From contig NZ_FNBB01000004.1 in NCBI RefSeq assembly GCF_900102105.1, forward strand, positions 248,001 through 312,000: a DNA stretch of 64,000 nucleotides, written 5' to 3'. Below the pieces are notes generated by a model that ran no database searches, was not told the origin of the DNA, and saw nothing but the letters and a program-made list of their open reading frames with translations. The DNA is from Agrobacterium pusense (GTDB lineage Bacteria > Pseudomonadota > Alphaproteobacteria > Rhizobiales > Rhizobiaceae). The position numbers were made by a program, and so were the translations under genes. Below, in pieces: positions 35,502-43,774 of the stretch (positions within the stretch are counted from its first letter, which is position 1; each line of letters begins with the position of its first letter).

Positions 35502-36634
35502 TTATTTCGCATCCTTGAGCGAAACGAAGTAGCCGGGCTTGTAGTCAAGCGGCAGGAAGCGGGCGTGAAGTTCCTTGAACGTGGCTTCGGGATCGAGATC
35601 CTTGAAGAGATCAGGGTGCAGCCACTTGGCGATTTCCTGAATGGCCACGAACTGATAGGGATTGTTATAGAACTGGTGCCAGATGGCGTGGACATTGCCA
35701 TCCTTCACGGCCTGGACGCCTGTGAAAGCCGGGCGTTTGGTCAGGTTTTCCAGCTTGCGACGGGCCTCCTTCACATCCCGCCGTAACCGACGCCGACCCA
35801 GTTGCCGCCGGGAACATAACCGTTCCAGTTGCCGCCGGTGATGATGATCTGCTCCGGGTTGGAAGCGATGATCTGCTCAGGATTGACGGTGCCGAAGGTG
35901 CCCGGAATAATATCCTTGGCCAAGTTGATGCCGCCCGCCAGCTCCACCATCTTGCCAAAATTCTCGTTGCCGAAAGACATGCAGCAATCGTCGGAGTAAC
36001 CGCCGGCACGCTCCATGAACACTACAGGTTTCTTTGGATTTGCCTTTTCAAGCGTGTCCGTTACCTTCGCGATGGATTCCGCCCGGAACGTGATGAAGTC
36101 TTCCGCGATTTTTTCCTTGCCGATCAGCTTGCCCATCAGACGCATGCTCGGCTCGGTGTTTTCCATCGGCTTTTCGCGGAAGTCGACATAGACCAGCGGA
36201 ATGCCGACCTTTGCGAGCTTTTCGATGTAACCTGCCTCTTCGGTCGCCGTCTTCGCGTCGATGTTCATCAGAATAACGTCGGGCTTCAGGGCAACGGCCT
36301 GCTCGACATCGAAGGTGCCATCCTTCATGCCGCCGAAAGTCGGCAGCTTGGCGATATCGGGGTATTTGGCGAGATAGGCGTCGTAGGTTTCCGGATCGGC
36401 CTTCGACAGATCGTCACGCCAGCCGACCACGTGCTGGAAAGGGTTTTCCTTGTCGAGCGCCGCCAGGAAGTAAATTTGCCGGCCTTCGCCGAGAATGACG
36501 TGCGAAACGGGAACGTTGACTTCGACATCCCGGCCGGTCACATCCTTGACGGTGACCTTTTCGGCCAATGCCGGCCATGCCGCAGATACGAGAAGGCCAA
36601 GGGCAAATGCCGCAGATTTGGCTGAGATGCGCAT
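35502..36634 (-). pseudogene. Metal-chelate binding protein, frameshifted paralogue
   Basis: Reads from 36634 as a signal peptide (residues 1-24, PALA|EKVTV) and a FecB-like protein matching the gene downstream (VSHVILGEGRQIYFLAALDKEN, DDCCMSFGNENFGKMVELAGG). It stops after GNWVGVGYGGM at about 35771. The remaining 90 residues (KEARRKLENLTKRP...WHQFYNNPYQF...DYKPGYF) continue in another frame from 35774. Adding one G to the GGG run at the junction would restore GG-DVKEARR and a 377-residue protein. Either a recent single-base loss or a sequencing error in a G-run; both halves otherwise show no decay. Confidence 0.82.
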
Positions 36635-36679
36635 CGGATATTGCTCTCCAGTGTTGACTGGCGCGGCTGTATTATTTTC

Positions 36680-36694
36680 TGACTGTACTAGTCA
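36680..36694. promoter_or_regulatory. Iron-responsive-operator-like palindrome
   Basis: TGACTGTACTAGTCA fits the TGA-N9-TCA pattern of rhizobial RirA (iron-responsive operator) sites and has 5-bp perfect arms. It overlaps a TTGACT -35-like hexamer (36690-36695, minus strand) ahead of the binding-protein gene at 36634. TGTTGACT at 36652-36659 also pairs with AGTCAACA at 36690-36697. The pattern is short, so the call is tentative, but its position before a metal-chelate transporter supports it. Confidence 0.5.
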
Positions 36695-36747
36695 ACATTT
36701 ATGTTTTAGAGCCATTCTTAACTGACCGGTACATGAGCTGAAGACCA

Positions 36748-37572
36748 ATGATCGACACCATAGAATATGGCAAAAACGACAGCCTGAGAGACGAAATCAA
36801 AGCCTACTGGTCCGGCCGCGCCGCGACTTTCGACCTGTCCCCCGGCCATGAAATTTTCTCCGAAGAGGAGCGAGAGGCGTGGCACGCGCTGATCTTGAAA
36901 CATCTTGGTCCGGGTGAGGGGCGCAGCGCGCTCGATCTTGCCAGCGGCACCGGCGTCATCTCTCATCTCATGGACGATCTGGGATTTCAGGTTACCGGCA
37001 TGGACTGGTCCGAAACAATGCTGGCGCTTGCCCGTGAAAAAGCAAAAAGCCGTGGGCGTAGCATCCGTTTCTTCGTCGGCGATGCCGAAAACACGATGGA
37101 GCCGGATGAGAGCGCCGATGTCATCATCACCCGCCATCTGGTCTGGACGCTGGTCGATCCGCGGGCAAGTTTCGCGGAGTGGTTCCGAGTGCTGAAACCG
37201 GGTGGACGCCTGCTGATCGTGGATGGCGATTTCGTGAATACCAGCTGGCGCGAAAAACTGGTAAAGAAACTTGCGGCAGGTCTCGAAGGCTTGGGATTGG
37301 TCAAACAGGATCAGCCGCACAAGCCAGCTGATCCGGAAAACACCTTCACCAGCATCCTGTCGCGTGTCTATTTTTCAAACGGTGCGAGAGCCGGCGAAGT
37401 TGCAGCGCTTCTGCGACAGACGGGTTTCCAACCTGTTGCAATCGATCAGGAACTCCAGGCCATTCACCGCGCCCAGGCGAAAAATTTCAGCCTGCTGAAA
37501 GGTATACTCCGGGGGCTGCAGCATCGTTATGCAGTCTGCGCGGTGAAGCCGGACATCACAGGCAAAACCTGA
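36748..37572 (+). CDS. Class I SAM-dependent methyltransferase
   Basis: 274 residues. Motif I ALDLASGTGVIS at about residues 63-74, the acidic SAM-ribose contact in GMDWSE, and FFVGDAEN at about residues 107-114. The post-motif segment LKPGGRLLIVDGD is at about 148-160. UbiE/methyltransf_11 type small-molecule methylase; substrate unknown. It is divergent from the metal-chelate transporter across a 113-base promoter region containing the iron-operator-like site, so it may modify the imported chelate or a precursor (inference). Confidence 0.85.
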   Translation: MIDTIEYGKNDSLRDEIKAYWSGRAATFDLSPGHEIFSEEEREAWHALILKHLGPGEGRSALDLASGTGVISHLMDDLGFQVTGMDWSETMLALAREKAKSRGRSIRFFVGDAENTMEPDESADVIITRHLVWTLVDPRASFAEWFRVLKPGGRLLIVDGDFVNTSWREKLVKKLAAGLEGLGLVKQDQPHKPADPENTFTSILSRVYFSNGARAGEVAALLRQTGFQPVAIDQELQAIHRAQAKNFSLLKGILRGLQHRYAVCAVKPDITGKT

Positions 37573-37716
37573 GGCTCCGTCTGTGTCCTCAGGCCAGATC
37601 GAAAGATCTAGAACGTCAAGTCCCTGACCGTAGAAGACGGTCTTCTGATGACAAATGCGCAACGGTGACTGGGGGGCGGATCATTCCCTGCCCTGTTGCA
37701 CGGACTGACCGGCACC

Positions 37717-38160
37717 TCATTTTTCCGCGCGCTCGAAAAGTTCCTCGAAGCGCGGTTTTGCCCGAGCCGGCATATCGACCGTCCGGTAGCTCTGCGGCAG
37801 GGTCGCATCGCCGACCTTGATCAGCATGACCATGCCCATGCCATAATGCGGTGAACATTTGATACCGTAGAAACCCGGCTTGTCGAAACCGGTCTCGAGT
37901 TCATCATTGATCCGGCTTTTGAAACCTTCCACACCTTCAGGAACCATCCCCTCAACGGTCGCGGCATTGTGACTCTTGTGGGTCGGCACGAAGCGCACGC
38001 GATCACCGGCGGTGATCTCCAGAAAATCGGGCTCGAACACCATTGGGCCCTTCTCGCCCCTGTTCAGCATTTTCACCTCGAAGGTTTCTGCCGAGGCATG
38101 TGCGGATAAACCCGACCCCATGAGGAGGGCAACTCTTGCAAGCCTCAGCAATTTCATCAT
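37717..38160 (-). CDS. Pseudoazurin (blue copper protein)
   Basis: 147-residue precursor: a signal peptide (about 1-24, SAHASA) and a cupredoxin domain. The type 1 copper ligands are all visible in the pseudoazurin arrangement: His64 (HKSHNAA), Cys102, His105 and Met110 (KCSPHYGMGM). Pseudoazurins are periplasmic electron carriers, usually to nitrite or nitrous-oxide reductase. Here there is no denitrification gene; instead the ATG overlaps the stop of the cobalamin-transporter ATPase gene (ATGA), making it the last gene of that operon. Confidence 0.93.
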   Translation of the reverse strand: MMKLLRLARVALLMGSGLSAHASAETFEVKMLNRGEKGPMVFEPDFLEITAGDRVRFVPTHKSHNAATVEGMVPEGVEGFKSRINDELETGFDKPGFYGIKCSPHYGMGMVMLIKVGDATLPQSYRTVDMPARAKPRFEELFERAEK

Positions 38161-38954
38161 GCCATGACCTTTCTTGCATGATCGGCCCGTCCGTGGGCCG
38201 GCAGAAAACGAATGTGCGAAAAGCCGCTTCCATCAACCATCACAACGCATTCCACTCCGAAGACGGACGCTATCGTTGCCGGCGTCAGGACTTCGCGCGG
38301 CGCGCCGATGGCGATGATCTCACCGCGATGCATAATGGCGACGCGGTCGCAGAACATGGCGGCGTGATTGAGATCATGAAGGGCCGCCACAACGGTCAAT
38401 CCCTGCCGGCGCACCAGATCGAGCAAGCCGATCTGGTGGCCGATGTCGAGGTGATTGGTAGGCTCGTCCAGCAGCAGAATATCGGGCTCCTGCGCCAATG
38501 CGCGGGCGATATGCAGTCGCTGGCGCTCACCACCGGAAAGGTGGTGCCAGCTGCGCTCCGCCTTGTCGGCCATGTCGACATTATCGAGCGCGGCCTCGAC
38601 GATCGTGTCGTCATGCACAGACCACGCCGAAAGTGGACCGAGATAGGGCGTGCGCCCCAATTCCACCGCCTGTCGTGCCGTGATGCGCTCGGTGGTTTCG
38701 GCCTGCTGCTCCACAAAAGCCAGCCGGCGAGCGAGTTCACGCCGTCCGAGGGAGGCGAGCGGATCGCCGCCGAGCATAACGTGACCGTAGCGCGGCTTGC
38801 GGATGCCGGCCAGCATGGAGAGCAGCGTGCTTTTACCGGACCCATTCGGGCCGATTATGCCGAGAAACTCTCCGGAGCCGACATCGAGCGAGACACCGCG
38901 TACGATGTCGATATTGCCTGCGCGAAATTTCAGGTCATGAGCGGATAGCTTCAC
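38157..38954 (-). CDS. Cobalamin/iron-chelate ABC transporter ATPase (BtuD/FecE type)
   Basis: 265 residues with Walker A GPNGSGKST (about 34-42), signature LSGGERQRLHIARAL and Walker B ILLLDEPTNHLD. FecE-type ATPase of the operon that begins downstream of the cobalamin riboswitch. It overlaps the permease gene by four bases upstream and the pseudoazurin gene by four bases downstream. The BtuD role is inferred from the riboswitch, since sequence alone does not separate corrinoid from siderophore ATPases. Confidence 0.87.
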   Translation of the reverse strand: MKLSAHDLKFRAGNIDIVRGVSLDVGSGEFLGIIGPNGSGKSTLLSMLAGIRKPRYGHVMLGGDPLASLGRRELARRLAFVEQQAETTERITARQAVELGRTPYLGPLSAWSVHDDTIVEAALDNVDMADKAERSWHHLSGGERQRLHIARALAQEPDILLLDEPTNHLDIGHQIGLLDLVRRQGLTVVAALHDLNHAAMFCDRVAIMHRGEIIAIGAPREVLTPATIASVFGVECVVMVDGSGFSHIRFLPAHGRADHARKVMA

Positions 38955-39979
38955 GAACGTCCCCTCTTCTGTCCGAGGATGAAGGCGAAGGCGGGCGCGC
39001 CGACAAGCGCGGTGATAACGCCGATGGGCAGCACCTGCCCGGGAATGACAATGCGGGAGAAAATATCGGCGATGATCATGAATACTGCACCGGTCAATGC
39101 TGTCACCGGCAGCAGCAGTCCATGGCGGACGCCGACGAAGATGCGTGCCGCATGGGGAATAACGAGGCCGACAAAGCCGATGGACCCGACCAGCGAGACC
39201 ATCACCGCCGTCATGATCGCCGAAACCGAGATCAGTACTGCATAGGTCCGCCGCACCGGAATGCCGAGCGAGGCGGCCGCCTGCCCGCCGAAGGCGAAAG
39301 CATCAAGCGCCCGGGCGTGCCAGAGGCAAACCGCAAGACCGGCAACACTGACCGGCAGGGCCAGCCACACATCCGGCCAGCGCACGCCCGAGAGGTTCCC
39401 CAGCAGCCAGAACATGATACCGCGCGCCTGTTCGGCATTGGCGGATTTGGTGACGATGAAGGACGTCATGGCATTGAACAGTTGCGAACCGGCCACCCCG
39501 GCCAGGATGATGGCACTGTTGCCGTGCCCTGCACGCACCGCCAGAAGACTGACAAGCGAGAATGCGACGAAGGCACCGATCAGTGCCCCCGCCGGCATTG
39601 TCAGAAAGCCCGCCCCAAAGCCGAGAAGGGCCACGCCCACCGCTCCGGTGGAGGCGCCCGCGGAAATACCGAGGATATAGGGGTCGGCAAGCGGGTTGCG
39701 CAGCAGCGATTGCAGAACCGCGCCGGCAAGCGCCAGTGAAGCCCCGCAGCAGGCGGCCACGACGGCGCGGCTGAGACGATAGCTCCACACAATTCCCTCA
39801 TCCAGCGGCTCCAGCGGATAACCGGCGTCAAACACCCGGTTGGCGATGGTTTTCGCCACCACATCGAATGGAATGGCGGTTTCGCCGATGGCCGCCCCGG
39901 CCATCAGCGCGCCGAGCAGCAGGGCGAGCGCGGCAAAAACCAGCCCTCCTCTGCCGAGATGGATTGAAAACCCGCTCAC
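38951..39979 (-). CDS. Cobalamin/iron-chelate ABC transporter permease (BtuC/FecCD type)
   Basis: 342 residues, about ten helices, with the family segments LALAGAVLQSLLRNPLADPYILGISAGASTGAVG (about 80-112) and GSIGFVGLVIPHAARIFVG (about 265-283). Four-base overlaps on both sides show strict co-translation with the binding protein and ATPase. Homodimeric channel expected. Confidence 0.9.
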   Translation of the reverse strand: MSGFSIHLGRGGLVFAALALLLGALMAGAAIGETAIPFDVVAKTIANRVFDAGYPLEPLDEGIVWSYRLSRAVVAACCGASLALAGAVLQSLLRNPLADPYILGISAGASTGAVGVALLGFGAGFLTMPAGALIGAFVAFSLVSLLAVRAGHGNSAIILAGVAGSQLFNAMTSFIVTKSANAEQARGIMFWLLGNLSGVRWPDVWLALPVSVAGLAVCLWHARALDAFAFGGQAAASLGIPVRRTYAVLISVSAIMTAVMVSLVGSIGFVGLVIPHAARIFVGVRHGLLLPVTALTGAVFMIIADIFSRIVIPGQVLPIGVITALVGAPAFAFILGQKRGRS

Positions 39980-41007
39980 TTGGCGAGACCGGCAGCCGAA
40001 ATTGCCTCAGCCAGCGTTTCAATGCCTTCGATCGTCCGGATGGTCGGGTTCATCGCCTGGGCATCCATCTCGAAGACGTGACCTTCCTTGACAGCTGGCA
40101 TGATGCTGGCCACGGGATCGGTGGCGAGGAATTTCTGCTTGACGGCGATGTCGTCAGCCGGGAAACGGCGGCGGTCCATCTTTCCGGCCACAATCACCGA
40201 GGGATTGGCCTTGGCGATGGTTTCCCAACCGACCGTTGGCCATTCTTCGTCGCTCTCGATCACATTCTTCAGGCCGAGCGCCGACATGATGTAGCCGGGC
40301 GCGCCGTTGCGGCCCGCCACATAGGGATCGATATCCAGTTCCGCGCTGGAGAACCAGAAGACGGCGGAAAGCTTGCCGTTTGCGGAAGCAATCTTTGCGC
40401 GGGCAGCCTCTTCCCGTTTCTTGAGATCATTGACCACTTCTTCGCCGCGATCCTGGACGTTGAAAATCTGCGCAAGGTCGCGGATTTCCTGATAGATCAA
40501 ATCCATTGTGAAGCCGGTCTTGCGCACGCCGTCGCCGCCCCCGGAATTGTCCTTGCCCACGCAATCTGCCGGCGAGGTGTAAACAGGAATGCCGAGTTCG
40601 GCGAATTGCGCCGGCGTACCGACAACGCCCTCGGGGCCGATCTGCCACTGGAACTGCGTTGTGACTAGGTCCGGCCTCTTTCCAACGACGGCCTCGAAGC
40701 TAGGATCATTGTCGGCCAGCCGCTCCACCCTGGAATTGGCCTCCTCATAGTCCGCAAGGACCGGGCCGATCCACAGGGCCGTGCCAACGACCTTGTCGGC
40801 CAGTCCGAGCAGATAAAGAACCTCAGTCGTGCTCTGGCCGACGGAGACGGCGCGGGCGGGCGGCTGCTTGAAGGTGATGTCGTGACCGCAGCTTTTGATT
40901 GTCAAGGGATATACGGTTTCCGCGGCATTGGCGGTGGCGGCGGGCAGAACTGCAAGCGCAGCAGCGAGAAAGCCGGCGCGGACCGGCAGGCGTCCAGAAT
41001 GAAACAT
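39976..41007 (-). CDS. Cobalamin/iron-chelate ABC transporter binding protein (BtuF-like)
   Basis: 343 residues: a signal peptide (about 1-28, TANA|AETVYP) and the BtuF/FecB two-lobe fold, with CGHDITFKQPPARAVSVGQSTTEVLYLLGLADKVVG at about 40-75 and the helical backbone near DLKKREEAARAKI. It is the first large gene downstream of the cobalamin riboswitch, which is strong evidence that its ligand is cobalamin or another corrinoid. Confidence 0.87.
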   Translation of the reverse strand: MFHSGRLPVRAGFLAAALAVLPAATANAAETVYPLTIKSCGHDITFKQPPARAVSVGQSTTEVLYLLGLADKVVGTALWIGPVLADYEEANSRVERLADNDPSFEAVVGKRPDLVTTQFQWQIGPEGVVGTPAQFAELGIPVYTSPADCVGKDNSGGGDGVRKTGFTMDLIYQEIRDLAQIFNVQDRGEEVVNDLKKREEAARAKIASANGKLSAVFWFSSAELDIDPYVAGRNGAPGYIMSALGLKNVIESDEEWPTVGWETIAKANPSVIVAGKMDRRRFPADDIAVKQKFLATDPVASIMPAVKEGHVFEMDAQAMNPTIRTIEGIETLAEAISAAGLAK

Positions 41008-41052
41008 GTGTTCTCCAATCGAAATGAAATCGCTTGTTCCAGAGCAGCGGCG

Positions 41053-41130
41053 TCAGAACGCGCAGCAACCACGGAACGTCTTGTACGGAGAACGGTAACA
41101 GGACGCAAACCAAATGTTATGAAATAACAT
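41053..41130 (-). CDS. Small ORF in the riboswitch leader (25 codons)
   Basis: ATG at 41130 with a strong AGAGGAG ribosome-binding site six bases upstream, encoding MLFHNIWFASCYRSPYKTFR followed by GCCAF and stop. It begins about 50 bases past the riboswitch aptamer, where a riboswitch-controlled start codon is expected, whereas btuF starts 174 bases beyond the aptamer. A small CGGGC/GCCCG hairpin lies just before the ribosome-binding site. No homologue is recognised, and the ORF overlaps a Zur-like palindrome. It may be a leader peptide or a chance frame. Confidence 0.35.
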   Translation of the reverse strand: MLFHNIWFASCYRSPYKTFRGCCAF

Positions 41131-41132
41131 TA
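41112..41132. promoter_or_regulatory. Zur-box-like palindrome
   Basis: AAATGTTAT-GAA-ATAACATTA contains a perfect 8-bp inverted repeat (AATGTTAT/ATAACATT) with a 3-base spacer, the same arm sequence and spacing as the Zur consensus (AAATGTTAT-N3-ATAACATTT). It lies between the riboswitch and btuF. As a zinc-responsive operator it would need a second promoter here or act as a roadblock; no clear U-tract follows, so it is not a terminator. Confidence 0.5.
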
Positions 41133-41180
41133 CAATCTCCTCTTCCGGGCTTCCCCGCCCGTAACGATGGTTTATATTTT

Positions 41181-41352
41181 GACGGCAGGTCTCCTGACTC
41201 ACGGATTTGCGCCTTTCATCTGCCTTCCCGCATTCCGGAGAATGCAGTGGCATGACGCCATCGGCGTCACGAGGATGAGCGGCAATCCGCTTACAGTTGC
41301 GGGGGCAGCCACGGCATTGGGCGATAATCATCACCCGCACCGTGTTCCCTAT
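41181..41352 (-). ncRNA. Cobalamin riboswitch
   Basis: Read on the minus strand from 41352, the segment has the conserved cobalamin-aptamer elements in order: GGGAACACGGTG, then GGCTGCCCCCGCAACTGTAA, then GCGG, TGCCACTG, GGGAAGGC and finally GTCAGGAGACCTGCCG at about 41181-41196. It lies upstream of the BtuFCD-type operon and downstream of a promoter at 41393-41421. Adenosylcobalamin binding in such leaders lowers expression of corrinoid uptake genes. Confidence 0.95.
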
Positions 41353-41392
41353 TAATCCCTTCGCCTTTCGGCTGCAGGAACCGTCGCTTTCT

Positions 41393-41421
41393 CACATAAG
41401 GGTCAAGGGGCAGTGCGTCAA
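41393..41421 (-). promoter_or_regulatory. Promoter of the riboswitch transcript
   Basis: TTGACG (minus strand, 41416-41421), a 17-base spacer and TATGTG (41393-41398) form a good sigma-70-type promoter. The predicted start, about 41386, leaves some 30 bases before the riboswitch. The rest of the 41008-41525 non-coding region holds the riboswitch, the small ORF, the palindrome and about 100 unassigned bases next to the GNAT gene. Confidence 0.6.
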
Positions 41422-41525
41422 TCATCAAAGCATGTTTCTAGCGCAGCGGAACGCATCGCGTCGAGCGACGCCCGAAACAGGACCACCACATAATCAGTCG
41501 AATTGAGGCGGTTCAAAACTGCGCT

Positions 41526-42404
41526 TCAGCACAGCGATGGACCCGCAAGTGCGAAAATCCTCGCCGGACCCGAACCCGCAGGCTGCGGCGCCTGTTTCGA
41601 CATGGTGGTAAGAGTTTCGATCACGACCAGGCCGGATTGAGTCAGAAAATCGGTCAATACGCCCTGGTCTTGCACGGCATCCAGACGGACGAGCTGATCG
41701 TCCAGATCGGCAAAATGCCGGCTCACCAGCGCGACCGCATCTTTCTCCTCAACTGCGACGACCGGACCGACGATGTGACCTCGCCCGGCCGCCCGGCGCA
41801 GCGCGAAAGCCACCAGACGATCGACCTCGAAAAGGCCATAGCCAGTATTGTCGCGCAGAAGGCGTTGCAGCACGCCCCGCCTCGATACGCCCAAAGCCAC
41901 CCGGTCAATCGTCACGACCGCCGACAAATGATCTTCCGAGAGGGGCTCGATCCGTTGCTTTCTGCCAAGCCCCGGTGTCTGCACGGGGGAGCGCGCCCTG
42001 CCCCTGAACAGCTGCACCTTTTCCGCATCTCCGGAAAAGCCTAGCCCTGCAAAAAGACGACGTGAAACGTCGGTGGCGTTCAGCCGCAAAACGGTTGACG
42101 GGTATTTTGCCAGAAGCTGCCGCACCAGCCAGGGCGCCACGCCACGCCCCTGCAGACGTGGCGATACGATGACCATGCCGAGCGTCGCGAAACCCTGATC
42201 ATAGGGAAAGAGCATCGCTGTCGCGACAACACGGTCGATCTCGTCCAGCGCAGCGAGACCGACACCGCATTGCCTCAGGAAACACCATTCATTGGCGTGA
42301 TTGCGCCATCCGACCGCCATGGAGAGGGCGTGCAGACGATCTGCCTCCACATCGGCAATATCCACGGTCCGCAACTCGAAACTATCGACTTTGAGCAGCT
42401 CCAT
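41526..42404 (-). CDS. GNAT-family N-acetyltransferase
   Basis: 292 residues. The acetyl-CoA site of the first GNAT domain is visible (VSPRLQGRGVAPWLVRQLL, about residues 80-98). The second half (about 150-270) resembles the C-terminal domain of two-domain acetyltransferases, with a weaker repeat (EPLSEDHLSAVVTIDRVALGVSRRGVL). Substrate unknown. It is divergent from the ArgE-like deacetylase gene, so it might act in the opposite sense on the same N-acetyl compound (inference). Confidence 0.78.
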   Translation of the reverse strand: MELLKVDSFELRTVDIADVEADRLHALSMAVGWRNHANEWCFLRQCGVGLAALDEIDRVVATAMLFPYDQGFATLGMVIVSPRLQGRGVAPWLVRQLLAKYPSTVLRLNATDVSRRLFAGLGFSGDAEKVQLFRGRARSPVQTPGLGRKQRIEPLSEDHLSAVVTIDRVALGVSRRGVLQRLLRDNTGYGLFEVDRLVAFALRRAAGRGHIVGPVVAVEEKDAVALVSRHFADLDDQLVRLDAVQDQGVLTDFLTQSGLVVIETLTTMSKQAPQPAGSGPARIFALAGPSLC

Positions 42405-42628
42405 CGCAAACGGCTCTCACTCCCTCCAGCGCGGGGAACCAGCGTTCCCGGCGTCCAAGCCATGACGTCCGAGGATAACGAGCCATGCCAGCACGAATTT
42501 TCTGAAAGCACTGGAAGGACACAACAATCTACCGAAATACCTCGCTTTTCAGCAGATAAACGCCTTCGGCCGTTCTAAGCTTTTGCAATGAGCAATGCGG
42601 CCATCATAACGGGCCAACGGGGACGACC

Positions 42629-43753
42629 ATGAACGCAATCGAAATCCTTGAGCGTCTCGTCACCTTTCCGTCCGTGGTGGGAACGGCCAATGGCGACATT
42701 GCCGGATGGATTGCCGAATATTTGGAAAGCCATGGCGCAAGAGTATCCGTGATTCCGGGGCCGGAGGGAGACCGTGCCAATCTCTTCGCCACCTTCGGAC
42801 CGGCCGATCGGGCCGGTTACATTCTGTCCGGCCACATGGATGTGGTACCCGCCGGAGAACCGGAATGGTCCTCCGATCCATTCCGGCTGAGAACGGAAAA
42901 CGACAGGCTTTACGGACGCGGGACGACCGACATGAAAGGTTTTCTGGCAACCGTCCTCGCCGCAGCCCCTGCCTATTCGCGCATGACGCTTCAGCGCCCC
43001 GTGCATATCGCCTTTTCCTACGACGAGGAGGCAGGTTGCCGCGGTGTTCCCCATCTCATCGCGCGCCTGCCGGAACTGTGCGCGCCACCGGCGGGCGCCA
43101 TTATCGGCGAGCCCAGCAATTTGCGTTCCGTGCGTGCCCACAAGGGAAAAGCCGCGGCGCGGGTCAGCATCCGTGGCAGGTCAGGCCATTCTTCACGGCC
43201 CGATCAGGGAGTGAACGCCATTCATCTGATGGCAGGCATCATCGCGACGGCGGTGGAGGCGGCAGACGCGTTGACCCGGGGTCCTTTAGAGAAGACCTTC
43301 GAGCCGCCCTACTCGTCCCTACAGATCGGTACCGTCAACGGCGGACAGGCGATCAACATCATTCCCGATCATTGCGCCATAGAACTGGAGGCAAGGGCTA
43401 TTTCAGGTGTCTCGCCAATCGACCTGCTGGAGCCGGTACGACGTAGCGTGGAGGCGCTCACCGCGACAGGTGCCGATATCGAATGGCTGCCGATGAGCGC
43501 CTACCCGGCGCTGTCGCTTCCCGCCGAGGCCCCGCTTGCCTCGCTTTTGGAGGAACTGACCGGCACTCCCGGTCTCGCGGCCGTCAGCTATGGCACGGAG
43601 GCCGGGCTCTTTCAGGCTGCGGGCATCGACGCCATCATCTGCGGCCCCGGCGATATCGGCCGCGCCCATAAACCGGACGAATTTATAACAGCGGGCGAAC
43701 TTTCCGCCTGCCAGTCGATGCTGGAAATGCTCGGCCGGCGCTGCACGGCTTGA
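42629..43753 (+). CDS. M20 peptidase family, acetylornithine deacetylase (ArgE) type
   Basis: 374 residues. Dizinc-site motifs are all present: SGHMDVVP (about 67-74), GRGTTDMKG (about 96-104), SYDEEAGCRG with the catalytic glutamates (about 130-139), GEPS and the C-terminal AHKPDEF. Residues about 175-285 form the dimerisation domain. It probably deacylates an N-acyl amino acid. As first gene of a six-gene operon that lacks arginine genes, its role is catabolic rather than in arginine synthesis (inference). A GGGGAC sequence precedes the ATG. Confidence 0.85.
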   Translation: MNAIEILERLVTFPSVVGTANGDIAGWIAEYLESHGARVSVIPGPEGDRANLFATFGPADRAGYILSGHMDVVPAGEPEWSSDPFRLRTENDRLYGRGTTDMKGFLATVLAAAPAYSRMTLQRPVHIAFSYDEEAGCRGVPHLIARLPELCAPPAGAIIGEPSNLRSVRAHKGKAAARVSIRGRSGHSSRPDQGVNAIHLMAGIIATAVEAADALTRGPLEKTFEPPYSSLQIGTVNGGQAINIIPDHCAIELEARAISGVSPIDLLEPVRRSVEALTATGADIEWLPMSAYPALSLPAEAPLASLLEELTGTPGLAAVSYGTEAGLFQAAGIDAIICGPGDIGRAHKPDEFITAGELSACQSMLEMLGRRCTA

Positions 43754-43774
43754 ACCCTCGAGACCACGGATCAG

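Noticed and set aside
37568-37593. Terminator after the methyltransferase gene
   Set aside because: CCTGAGG/CCTCAGG can pair, but the loop is 12 bases and no T-tract follows; too weak to call.
41112-41134. Transcription terminator of the cobalamin riboswitch
   Set aside because: The AT-rich stem has only 8 bp and no U-tract follows on the minus strand; its sequence fits a protein-binding palindrome better.
42434-42449. GGGAAC/GTTCCC inverted repeat upstream of the deacetylase gene
   Set aside because: Only 6 bp with no second copy and no clear promoter relation; expected by chance in this GC range.
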